Origin: Seminavis robusta
Lineage: Eukaryota; Bacillariophyta; Bacillariophyceae; Naviculales; Naviculaceae
DNA: 64,000 bases
Direction: 5' to 3'
Assembly (NCBI GenBank): GCA_903772945.1
Contig: CAICTM010000324.1
Span: forward strand, 1 to 64,000
Below are positions 56,009 to 64,000 of this stretch, piece by piece. A program made the translations under genes and the position numbers. The notes under the pieces were generated by a model. The model was not told the DNA's origin. It saw only the letters and a list, made by a program, of their open reading frames with translations, and did not search any database. Numbering within the stretch: the first letter of the stretch is position 1; each line of letters opens with the position of its first letter.

Positions 56009-57484
56009 TCAAGCATCCACACTCAGCATGGCGCCGAAACTGTTTTTGGCGGGCGGCGCCTTTGGGTGTTTGAGATCTTTCAGCAGCGACTGTTCGGTTT
56101 TCCATTGTAGTTCGAATTCGGCCATGATGACGGTGACCCGTTCCATAGTCAATTGCGTGTTTTGGACAATGGCATCGGCTCCTGCACTGGTTCCAAAAAA
56201 GACTTGCGGTTTGCAGTACCCCACATCTTTGGTATCCAACTGCATCAACACTCCGCCAATTTCAAACATGGAACACCCTTCTGGGTACAGTAGTCGTCGC
56301 AAGGCGCAAATGGTAATACTTCCGGGCGGTGCCGATCGAGCCATGGTGACGTATTCTCGAAACGGACAGACGGAGTTCGTTTCATTGCTGCTGTCGCTGC
56401 TATTGTTGTTGTTGGTGGATTTCTTGTCGGCATGGCCATTCCCGCCATTCTCCTCTGGAATTATTTGATGATTCTCCTCATCATGATCAATATCCAATCC
56501 ACGATCACTGGTGACCGACGAGGATCCCGTCAAACTGGCCGTGGCCACAGTGCCACTCGATTCTGACTTGTGCAACAGGGATACGTTTTGTAGCATTTCG
56601 TCGACGGTCGATCCCGGTTTGGATTCCTTGACTCGTCCGATAATTTTGGCCGGAGCACCGACTGCCGTGGCACCGGACGGGATGGGCCCCAATACGATAC
56701 TGCCAGCTCCAATCTTGGCTCGATCTCCAATGACAATATTCCCCAGCAAAGAGGCATTGGCTCCAATCAAGACATCGGCTCCAACTTTGGGATGACGATC
56801 TCCCATATCCTTGCCCGTACCTCCCAATGTGACACCGTGCAACAAGGTACATCCATCTCCAACCGTGGCCGTTTCTCCAATGACAATTCCAGTTCCATGA
56901 TCCAACAATATCCCGGCCCCCATGGTGGCCGCGGGATGGATATCCAATCCAAAGACGGCCGACGCCTGCGATTGCAGCCAGAGAGCCACCAGGCTCTTTT
57001 TCTTTTTGCGTTTGCCATTATTGTTTGTTGCCAATGCCAAATGCCACTTGTAATGCGCCGCTCGATGGGCCACCAAGGCGGCAAATCCCTTTAAAAAGAG
57101 AATCACTTCCAGTACGGAATCAACGGCGGGATCCCGATCGCACACGGCGAGCGCATCCAGACGGACCGCTTCGGCCATGGTATGACCGGCTTTCCCAATT
57201 TCGGTCGATGCGAGAGCATCGGCGAGGATTCCATGCAGTGAATGGGGACAAAACATGGTCGGTTTGTTACTACTACTAGTAGTAGTAGTCCCTTGTTTGT
57301 GACAGGGTTGCAGCAGCATGCGGTAGGTGATGGTGCACGCCACGGCATCTTCAAAGGTCCTGACACCCTCGGCCAAAACGGTATTCTTTAATAGCATGGT
57401 CAATTCGGGTTCCTCTTCCAGGGCTTGCAGGGCTTCTTCCCGCAGCCGACGTGATAAATCGTCCAATTCCGAGTCTGTTGTCAT
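56009..57484 (-). CDS. SAT: Serine O-acetyltransferase with long C-terminal tail, 491 aa
   Basis: Single exon from ATG 57484. The enzyme makes O-acetylserine from serine and acetyl-CoA, the committing step to cysteine. The N-terminal helical SATase domain (about 1-170, with HSLHGILADALAS, VILFLKGFAALVAHRAAHY) is followed by the left-handed beta-helix: FGLDIHPAATMGAGILLDHG (Asp181, His196), IVIGETATVGDGCTLLHGVT, LGGTGKDMGDRHPKVGADVL (His231) and GAGSIVLGPIPSGATAVGAP. Length to the end of the helix is usual, but about 200 extra residues follow (Ser/Asn-rich with ADKKSTNNNNSSDSSN, then a mixed domain ending MLSVDA). The usual C-terminal Ile used in the cysteine synthase complex is absent. No targeting peptide is evident. 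Confidence 0.93.
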   Translation of the reverse strand: MTTDSELDDLSRRLREEALQALEEEPELTMLLKNTVLAEGVRTFEDAVACTITYRMLLQPCHKQGTTTTSSSNKPTMFCPHSLHGILADALASTEIGKAGHTMAEAVRLDALAVCDRDPAVDSVLEVILFLKGFAALVAHRAAHYKWHLALATNNNGKRKKKKSLVALWLQSQASAVFGLDIHPAATMGAGILLDHGTGIVIGETATVGDGCTLLHGVTLGGTGKDMGDRHPKVGADVLIGANASLLGNIVIGDRAKIGAGSIVLGPIPSGATAVGAPAKIIGRVKESKPGSTVDEMLQNVSLLHKSESSGTVATASLTGSSSVTSDRGLDIDHDEENHQIIPEENGGNGHADKKSTNNNNSSDSSNETNSVCPFREYVTMARSAPPGSITICALRRLLYPEGCSMFEIGGVLMQLDTKDVGYCKPQVFFGTSAGADAIVQNTQLTMERVTVIMAEFELQWKTEQSLLKDLKHPKAPPAKNSFGAMLSVDA

Positions 57485-58537
57485 GGTGGAAATCTAGTTT
57501 GGTTTGTGTCTGGGTGGTTGATGGGTATACCTGGTACATGCAGTATCTTGTTATCTTGTTCTTGTTTTTGTGTTTGCTCGGTTCGTATCTTTTTGGATGT
57601 GGTCGTTTCGAATTCGGCTGGACGTTCGAAGAACTTCGTGGCCGAACCTCTTGATGCTAGAAAAGTGTGCGTCTGAAGCAAACAGACCCAAGCTGGCTGG
57701 GGGGCCCAAACGGAATTGTCAAAATCTGCAGTACCATGAAAAGGGCTGTCCAGGGCGTGGAGATAGACCCTCAGCACCTGCCAATGTCCTCAAATTTGCC
57801 CATGAGAAGGAATGTAAAAGCCTGCGGCTGCCAGTGTTTTTGTTGTGAGGAGTGTGAACTTCTAAACGTTTGCAATTCTTTTTTGTAGGCCCAGCTAGTA
57901 ACCCAGCAACACCAATCATCGTTGCTCAGCCACGTTTTGCTTGCTGATTTAGATTACTAGATGCACTGGCCTCCACAAACGATAACTTTCCGTAAAGTCG
58001 TGTGTCTGACTGACTGACTGGCGGATCCTGTTGGTCTTTGCAGAATCATGCTACCGTGCCGTACCCATTTATTTCTGTTCACTGGACCAACAAGCAACCC
58101 TTGCAAGTTCTTCCAAGGGAAGGTGGAATTGAACAGCTTGTGTGACAGAGGTGCAGCGTACTGACAGCAATTCCCACCCCATTACTGGTACCCGGTACAG
58201 CGTACCGGTACATGTACCGGTACCGAACCACAAAATACCGATTGTTGTGTAGCTTCGTCCCAAAGTTGACCATTCCAAGGACAGCAGTTCAGTGACGGCG
58301 CACATCTCGGCACGCTTCTGCTGACGCGCTTGTGGGAACCAAAAATCGTGTCCCTCCGTTCATTTCGAAATTTTGTTGTCGAACGCATCCATCTTTTTGC
58401 CGATACCTCTCGATAGGGACGTTGTTTGGAAAATTGGCATCACGAGTAGGTTGTCTGCAAGAAGCAATAGGTAACGGCCGTACAACACCTTTTCGCACTT
58501 GTCAATTTTGCGTTCTTTCGAAGAGCCAATCGAGACA
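57485..58537. promoter_or_regulatory. Divergent intergenic region with GTAC palindrome
   Basis: 1.05 kb between SAT (-) and a secreted-protein gene (+). Contains CTGACTGACTGACTGG (58006-58021) and a perfect 20-bp palindrome at 58203-58222. Small open frames (57570-57888) have no known motif. Confidence 0.4.
58203..58222. repeat. 20-bp perfect palindrome
   Basis: TACCGGTACATGTACCGGTA equals its own reverse complement and is embedded in a longer GTACCGG-rich stretch (58190-58226), 315 bp before the ATG of the next gene. Confidence 0.6.
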
Positions 58538-61059
58538 ATGACAAGATTTCAACGACGGGTAGCGACCATCGCTTTGCTGAGCCTTTTGGTCCCCTTCAAA
58601 CCGACACATGGTTTTTGGCTTAGAAATGGCGAGAGAATTGACAACAATGACGAGCACGATGATGGCAACATGCAACGACAAGCCCAAGTAGTGTTCGATT
58701 TGCCAACGCAAGAGCCAAGCTCGAACCTCACAACAACCACACCCTCCACTGGTCTCCCCAGCATTGCTCCCTCCACTGCACCAAGTGAGTCTCCTAGTAC
58801 TGGGCCCAGTGAGACTCCTAGCACCACTACGCCTAGTCAAATCCCTAGTACGGTTCCATCATCCGGTCCCAGCACTGTTCCCAGTGGCACGCCAAGTGTG
58901 CAAACGAGTAGTGAATCCATCGAAGCAACTACCACAGCTCCCAGTATGCCTCCAAATACAAATTCTACCAGTGTTCCAACCGTATCCTCCCAGACGAGTG
59001 CTCCATCAACAGCAGGCGCAGCGGCAGAAACTACTGGCAGTCCCACAGGTAATCCCGGGGAATCAGTGGTTCCACCCGATGTCGACCCCGAAGGACCGGA
59101 AGAAACTGCCGAAGAGGAAGAACAAGAAGATGCTGACGTCGTTCAAGCGCCAGTTGCCTTAGTCGTCGCAACGGCGACAAGAAGACCGAGCAGTCCTCCC
59201 GTTGCAGCGACAGCAACTGAGACTCCATCACAAACGCCATCACAAGCACCTTCGCAAGCACCCACAGGTGGCTCTGACCATAGTACTTCTTCTCCTACAG
59301 CCGCAATGGAGACATTGGTTGCACAAGCTGTCCAAATCAGCCGTGATCAGACAACTGAAACAGAAGAAATCACCCGTGATCAGACAGTGGATACAGAAGA
59401 AATCACCCGCGATCAGACGGTTGAAACAGAAGAAGAAATCACCCGCGATCAGGCAGTTGAAACAGAAGAAATCACCCGCGATCAGACAGTTGAAACAGAA
59501 GAAATTACCCGTGATCAGACAGTTGGCACAGAAGAAGAGGTAACGCCACCAGCATTCTATGAGGGAGTTTCTTGGTTTGATCTCCCAATGAACGCCAAAG
59601 CGGCAGCCATGACTCTGGGATATGACCAAACAGCGTGGGATTTCAAGACGAGAGTGTTCTCAGATTCGATGTCTTGGGGTAACATGACACTCGAGGAACA
59701 AATGTCGGCGACAATCTTGGGATATGACGAGGCTACATGGAATGCCAAGATTGCAGACCCTCCAGAGCCAGCACAATCAGGGGTTCCGCATGGCACTGGT
59801 GATGGATGGAGCAGTACCTGGACTATGACTGATCCCGCCCCGACTGAGGGCACTGCCGATGCAGACCAAGATACCACAAACCAGGATGAAGCTACAGGAT
59901 CGTCATCCGAGGCAGATGGCTCTCCAACCGACAGTAGTGCTGCCTCTGTCCCAGAAAAGGAGGATTCTGCGGTGTCGTCGGCAGCTTCTGGTGCATCGGC
60001 TGAAGCGGGAACTGGTGAAGCTTCGAGACCAGATTACTTGGCCATGGATTGGGTCGACTTGCCAGAAACACAACAGAACGCCGCGAAGGAGCTCGGATAT
60101 GACGAGAATACTTGGGACAACGAAATACCAGTGTCATCAAGGTATTTGTACTGGAACCAAATGACATTTGCACTCCGGCAAGCCGCCAAGAAGTTAGGAT
60201 ATCGGCAGACATCCTGGAATGAACGTGTAATGGAAGCCCCAGATCAAGGCTCTGTAGCTCAAGTTGTCTCGTCGTCGACTGATCAGGTGACGTTTTATAC
60301 TCCTCCCGCAACTGTGAATGTGAATCGTCGTTCGAGAGAACAGGAGGATGAGGAGGAGGACGAGGAAGGGGAAGAAGTCGAGGAGGAGGAAGCAGACGAA
60401 GGAGTCATCGACGTTGAGAAAGGTGACAAGCGAAACAAAAGGGAAAACGAAACACCCGACATGCAGCAAATGAAGGACGAAATGGATGGCTTGAAGAAGG
60501 ACCTTAAGAATGCATTGGACATGCTCAAGGCGCATGAACAAGTACTAAAGGCATTGCAAGGTCTCGACCCCGATGCAACTATTGGTTCAGTTCAACAGCT
60601 TGTACAGATGGGAAGATATAAGGATAAGAAAAACGGGTCAGAAGGAAGAGGCGGTGCTGGTGGAGGACAACTTGTGAGACCGGTTGCATATGCACGCGAC
60701 TACGACGACAACGAAGAGTAAGCTGCCCTGTTATGCCCCTTTTGAAGCCGGTCTCTCCAGACTCTAACCTTTCCCTTTTGCTTCGTTGTCTTGTTAAAAG
60801 CTCGGTGAACGACAATGCTTCGAAAAGGTCAATGTCGTTCTTTGGACGGAACAACGATGGTGACAGCGAAAGCATAGACTCATACGACGGCGAGGACGAC
60901 GGAGACGGCATTGATCGCGGGTACGATGTGTTCAGAGTTCCACTTCGAAGATCAAGCGGGGTTACTGCCGAGGAAGAGTACGAGTACGAAGATGAAGATG
61001 AAGGGAGAGTCCCGTTCAGAAGGTCTAGTGGGACGATCCTAGGTGTCGGAGTACCATAG
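58538..61059 (+). CDS. Large secreted repeat protein with LGY repeats, two exons, 812 aa
   Basis: Exons 58538-60717 and 60801-61059; the 83-bp intron begins GTAAGC and ends TTAAAAG, and without it a stop follows at once. ATG 58538 starts a signal peptide (RVATIALLSLLVPFKPTHG). A mucin-like region follows with PSxxPS repeats (SIAPSTAPSESPSTGPSETP), then six copies of an 11-residue unit RDQTVETEEIT (about 268-334). Four copies of a W-x-x-(L/M)-x5-AA-x-x-LGY-x4-W motif lie at about 344-367, 379-402, 503-526 and 537-560 (SWFDLPMNAKAAAMTLGYDQ, DWVDLPETQQNAAKELGYDE). An acidic run and a coiled coil (DEMDGLKKDLKNALDMLKAH) precede an exon 2 with two RRSSG repeats (VPLRRSSG, VPFRRSSG). Probably extracellular or wall-associated; function unknown. 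Confidence 0.8.
59341..59540 (+). repeat. 33-bp coding minisatellite
   Basis: Six in-frame copies of about 33 bp (CG(T/C)GATCAGAC...GAAATCACC) within the secreted protein gene; the third has an extra GAA. All keep the frame, so copy number is free to change without breaking the protein. Confidence 0.9.
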
Positions 61060-62161
61060 GGAACGGCTGCTTCAGGACCTCGAATCCTCCCGTGCAGTTT
61101 GTACAATCAGTTCATTTCTACATTCTACTACTAGACTTCACATTTCCAATATTCAACCATCAACCTAGATGACGAGCCTTCCTGTCAATCATTTCGCCCC
61201 ATGGCCGAAGGAACGTGTTTCTGCACGACGAAGTGGTGATGCAGGTTGCGGCTCATCTGTCCAACGGAACAGCATCATCCAAATTCTGCGCCTTTGCTGA
61301 AGTGGTGCTCCTTCCAGCAATCAGCAGTGGGGTGCTTAGCCACCGGCAAAGTTGAACGGTAGCACGGTGCATGCATATGGTCGAAAAGTGTAGAGCACAC
61401 TGCACCTGCTCGATAGCTCACCAACAACCTCTTGGATAAATGTGCCTTGCAGCTGTGCCGTAGCTAAAATCTCTAAAACAAGGACAAGAAATATCATTCG
61501 GAGCTGGCTGGGCTACGTACCGGTAAGCTCCGAACCTTCCTCGTTGGGGTTACCGGTATGTCATAAGTGTCTGTTTGCACACCATAGCTCGAGAAGCGGC
61601 CGAGGTGCGGTCTATCATCTGCGTTGGAATCAGGTCATTGGCGATGCAGAAAGGGATCACAGCCAATGCAACCGACATGAGGTTGGAAGGAGAGCACGAG
61701 GAGGAACCCTTCCTCTGCGAAGAGCCACAGTTCCAGCCTCCGATCGCCGAACTCAAAATAAAATCGTGAACGCGGTTTTTGCGCCAAACTTTGTTTAACA
61801 ATCGCGTCGTACCGGTTATCAAATTCATTAGTTCATCCAATTCTGGAACGGTCCAAACAGAACAACATCGCCAATCAAATGGCGCGCCACATTCTGTGAG
61901 ACCATCACAATTTTGTTTCGAGGGAAAGGTAGGAACTTCAGTTTAGTTGTTGACTTGACTCGAATCTGTGTATGTGGTCGAAATACTTTTTATAAGATGA
62001 TGTTGCTACTGCGTTGACTGGTGTTTTGCGTTGATGTCGTGGCCAAGCAAGTCCCCTTTCGCCGTCTCACACAATTGCTTTTCTGATCAACACTTTCCAT
62101 ACTTGTTCTTTGGACCAACAACAGAGGAATTTGGCTAACTCAACCAACAACCAACTGCACC
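61060..62161. other. Spacer, no supported gene
   Basis: 1.1 kb. Overlapping open frames on both strands (61442-61798 +, 61550-61840 -) lack motifs. Contains the 3' end of the repeat-protein gene and the promoter of the next. The CCACATTCTGTGAGACC stretch near 61890 has no known meaning. Confidence 0.4.
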
Positions 62162-62536
62162 ATGAAGACATACGCCATTGTATTCCACATCTTGGGCTTT
62201 ACCGGGAAATACGCTGAGGGAAACAGGTGGCTTCGAGTTCCAACTCCTGTTTCCGGTGCCAACCAAGAGTTGAAGCGACAGCGACGAATGAACTATCTAC
62301 GAGTCGACGCCGACACTAGACCCTTGCTGTCGACGACAAGTACCGGAGAAGGATGGGAAGAAGAACAAAAGGGGGAGATTATGATGGAGCTGGACCAAAT
62401 AGGGAACTTTGGCGCCTTTGAAGACGAACCAGAAAGTAGTCTGATGGATGCATTCGTCATTGAACAGGTACAAGATTCGACGGACGAGGAAGAAGAACAA
62501 CCGGGAGGAGGGACAGCTGCAACCAAATCTACATAA
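62162..62536 (+). CDS. Small acidic protein, 124 aa
   Basis: Single exon with a CACCATG start. Not recognised. The start MKTYAIVFHILGFTGKYAEG has a short weakly hydrophobic stretch that may be a signal peptide. A basic segment (NQELKRQRRMNYLRVDADTR) is followed by an acidic half (EDEPESSLMDAFVIEQVQDS, DEEEEQPGGG). It lies between two other genes for acidic secreted proteins in the same direction and shares with the next gene the layout signal - basic part - acidic part. Opposite-strand frames of 97 codons are judged shadows. Confidence 0.6.
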   Translation: MKTYAIVFHILGFTGKYAEGNRWLRVPTPVSGANQELKRQRRMNYLRVDADTRPLLSTTSTGEGWEEEQKGEIMMELDQIGNFGAFEDEPESSLMDAFVIEQVQDSTDEEEEQPGGGTAATKST

Positions 62537-63332
62537 ATGAATCGTAACCGAGGATAACTGGCTGGGTCGATCGGTGATTGGCGCAAACATGCATTATAGA
62601 ATAGAAGTTGCAGACATGCAGCCTACTATTAACTCAGCACTCGCAACAAAACCAACAAAAGCAAACTAGTTACCGATAGGCAGAGTGTAAACATTGCCCG
62701 CTCTAGCTAGAATTATCTTAAAGCTCCAATAACATCAAGTTCATGTTTTAAAATTAGCACTCCCAACTTTTCTGTAATAGCTGATCGCTACCGGTATGCT
62801 GCCTTACACCCGCTTGGCTATTAATACCATTGGGTAGAGTCCTCCTCGCTTGTTCCTCCCAATAGTTCACGCCGTGCCGGAAGTGCCAACACGATCTTTC
62901 CCACGGCCTCCATACTCTAGCTAGAATTGCCTCTCGTCGAAACATCATAGAATAAGAGAGTTCATGGGGCATGTCCCTGAGATACAAAACGGTCCCAAAG
63001 AAAGCGAAGGTGGAAGAACTCTGTCAAGCCGTGGATTGGCGACTTCCAGTCCCCAAAACAACGATGCACGGATGAAAGATCCAGTCTAAGTATGCAGAAA
63101 GGATTTAACGCAATCAGCGAGGTGGCATCCATTGTCTCTAAGTGAAGGTTGTTCATGTCACATTTTTTGACAGTTTGTTCCTTCGCGCAAAAACTAGGTC
63201 GTGTCCTCATCCAACTCCTATTCTTCTTTGTCTGTTGTTGCAATTGTGAGCATTCTAAAGTAATTCATCCCTTCCATCTCTCACTACTAGTATTTTTCGT
63301 TGTCATCTGACTTGGTCAAGAACTCCATCAGC
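62537..63332. other. Spacer, no supported gene
   Basis: 796 bp between the small acidic protein and the last gene. Short minus-strand frames (62754-63243) have no known motif. CTAGCTAGAAT occurs at 62704 and again near 62917. Confidence 0.4.
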
Positions 63333-64000
63333 ATGAAGTCACAGATTCTAGCTCTTCTTCTGTGCCTGTTTTTGCAACAGGTGGCAAGTGAACATCTCCC
63401 CAGAACCAAAGGGGTTCGAGGTGCAGAGAAGCGAGCTCTACAAGGCAAAGAAGATAAAGGCAAAGGTAAAGATGGCAAAGGGAAAAAGGGAGTACTTGGC
63501 GTTACGGAAGAGACGGATCGAGCCGAGACCACCTATGCCACTGGCGAGGATGGTAACGCATTGTACATCCCGGTGGATGTAGACGGTTTCGAAGGTAGAG
63601 ACTACTTTGACTTTGAAGATACGGAGGATGCTATGTTCCAACGTCAGGATCAGGCAGATAACAGTACGGTGATTGATGTGGCACCTGCAGTTCAGGAGGG
63701 GGAAACGGCGATTGACGCGGCCCCTGAGATTGAGGTTGAGGAGTTGGAAGACATTGATGTGGCCCCTGTGGTTGAGGAAGAAGCGGAGGAAGAAGTAAAA
63801 CCAGACAAGAAGGGAGATTCAAACGATGAGGAGGAAGTTGAAGAGGAGGAGGAAGCTGTGGAGGAAGTGGAAGAAGAGCTGGTGGAGGAAGTGGAAGATG
63901 TACCACAGGCCTCCTCGCAGGTTAACCTACGAATCTTGGAACTAGAACTTCAAGTGGATTCGCTGATGCAGCTGAATGAAACTGTTGCAGAGCTTCAGGC
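63333..64000 (+). CDS. Secreted acidic Lys-rich/coiled-coil protein, partial at the right edge
   Basis: Open from ATG 63333 to the window end (222 codons, no stop). A clear signal peptide (MKSQILALLLCLFLQQVASE) is followed by TKGVRGAEKRALQGKEDKG and a Lys/Gly-rich stretch (KGKGKDGKGKKG). KRAL is an RxL-type processing motif like those in diatom biosilica proteins. IDVAPxVxE-type units occur three times (VIDVAPAVQE, AIDAAPEIEV, DIDVAPVVEE), then a long Glu/Val run (EEEVEEEEEAVEEVEEELVE) and a coiled coil (LRILELELQVDSLMQLNETV). The C-terminus is missing. A role in cell-wall or silica deposition is only suggested by composition and by its neighbours. Confidence 0.7.
   Translation, partial: MKSQILALLLCLFLQQVASEHLPRTKGVRGAEKRALQGKEDKGKGKDGKGKKGVLGVTEETDRAETTYATGEDGNALYIPVDVDGFEGRDYFDFEDTEDAMFQRQDQADNSTVIDVAPAVQEGETAIDAAPEIEVEELEDIDVAPVVEEEAEEEVKPDKKGDSNDEEEVEEEEEAVEEVEEELVEEVEDVPQASSQVNLRILELELQVDSLMQLNETVAELQ

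Noticed and set aside
58332-58541. Upstream non-ATG extension of the secreted repeat protein (from 58499)
   Set aside because: The extension begins at TTG; ATG 58538 gives a good signal peptide directly.
1-64000. CRISPR arrays, bacterial operons, rRNA genes
   Set aside because: None seen. Genes are spliced and monocistronic. tRNA genes could not be confirmed by eye; a covariance-model scan would decide.

Overview
The window looks like nuclear DNA of a diatom, probably a raphid pennate. The evidence is short GT-AG introns (mostly 80-120 bp), a kozak-like (A/C)AACATG or CACCATG context at many starts, diatom-type copia (CoDi-like) and gypsy retrotransposons, secreted P/S/T-rich and acidic proteins of the kind common in diatoms, and a plastid-type presequence with Phe after the predicted signal cleavage site. 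All exon joins were read by eye from the sequence; no alignment or database search was run.

Layout. 1-6502 is a transposon graveyard. It holds a decayed copia polyprotein (+), a decayed gypsy pol with its 3' LTR (+), and a second gypsy copy in the opposite direction (5' LTR, gag start and protease on -), so the two ~427-bp LTRs face each other. 6503-8400 holds nothing recognisable. 8.4-33.9 kb is gene-rich: a frameshifted membrane/secreted protein, a BAR-domain protein (-), an exostosin-type glycosyltransferase (+), a small two-exon gene (-), a Rad7-like repair protein (+), a broken Cys-rich zinc-binding-type gene (-), fructosamine/ketosamine-3-kinase (+), a broken BTB/SPRY-like gene (-), a multi-pass membrane protein (+), eEF2 kinase (-) and a CHASE-type hybrid histidine kinase (+). 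34.1-36.1 kb is a decayed non-LTR-type reverse transcriptase (-). 36.3-46.8 kb carries a GT14 core-2/I-branching-type glycosyltransferase with a lectin-like tail (+), a RetSat/CRTISO-like FAD oxidoreductase with seven exons (-), a rolling-stone-like membrane protein (-), a SAP/STI1-like secreted or organellar protein (-) and a short-chain dehydrogenase (-) with an 85-bp decayed duplicate of its own 3' end. 47611-53133 is a complete-ended copia element (-) with apparently identical 193-bp LTRs and a 5-bp target duplication, but a broken coding region. 54.4-64 kb has a nine-exon cyclophilin (+), serine O-acetyltransferase (-), and three consecutive + strand genes for mostly acidic, low-complexity, secreted-type proteins; the last runs off the window.

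The genes do not form one pathway. Possible themes are secretory-pathway glycan and protein modification (exostosin, GT14) and an extracellular or cell-wall protein cluster at the right end, but co-function is not shown by the sequence. Several intergenic spaces contain perfect or near-perfect palindromes made of CTAG and GTAC words, which may be promoter-associated. Three neighbouring genes show small frameshifts while the others read cleanly, which points either to pseudogenes or to local assembly errors.
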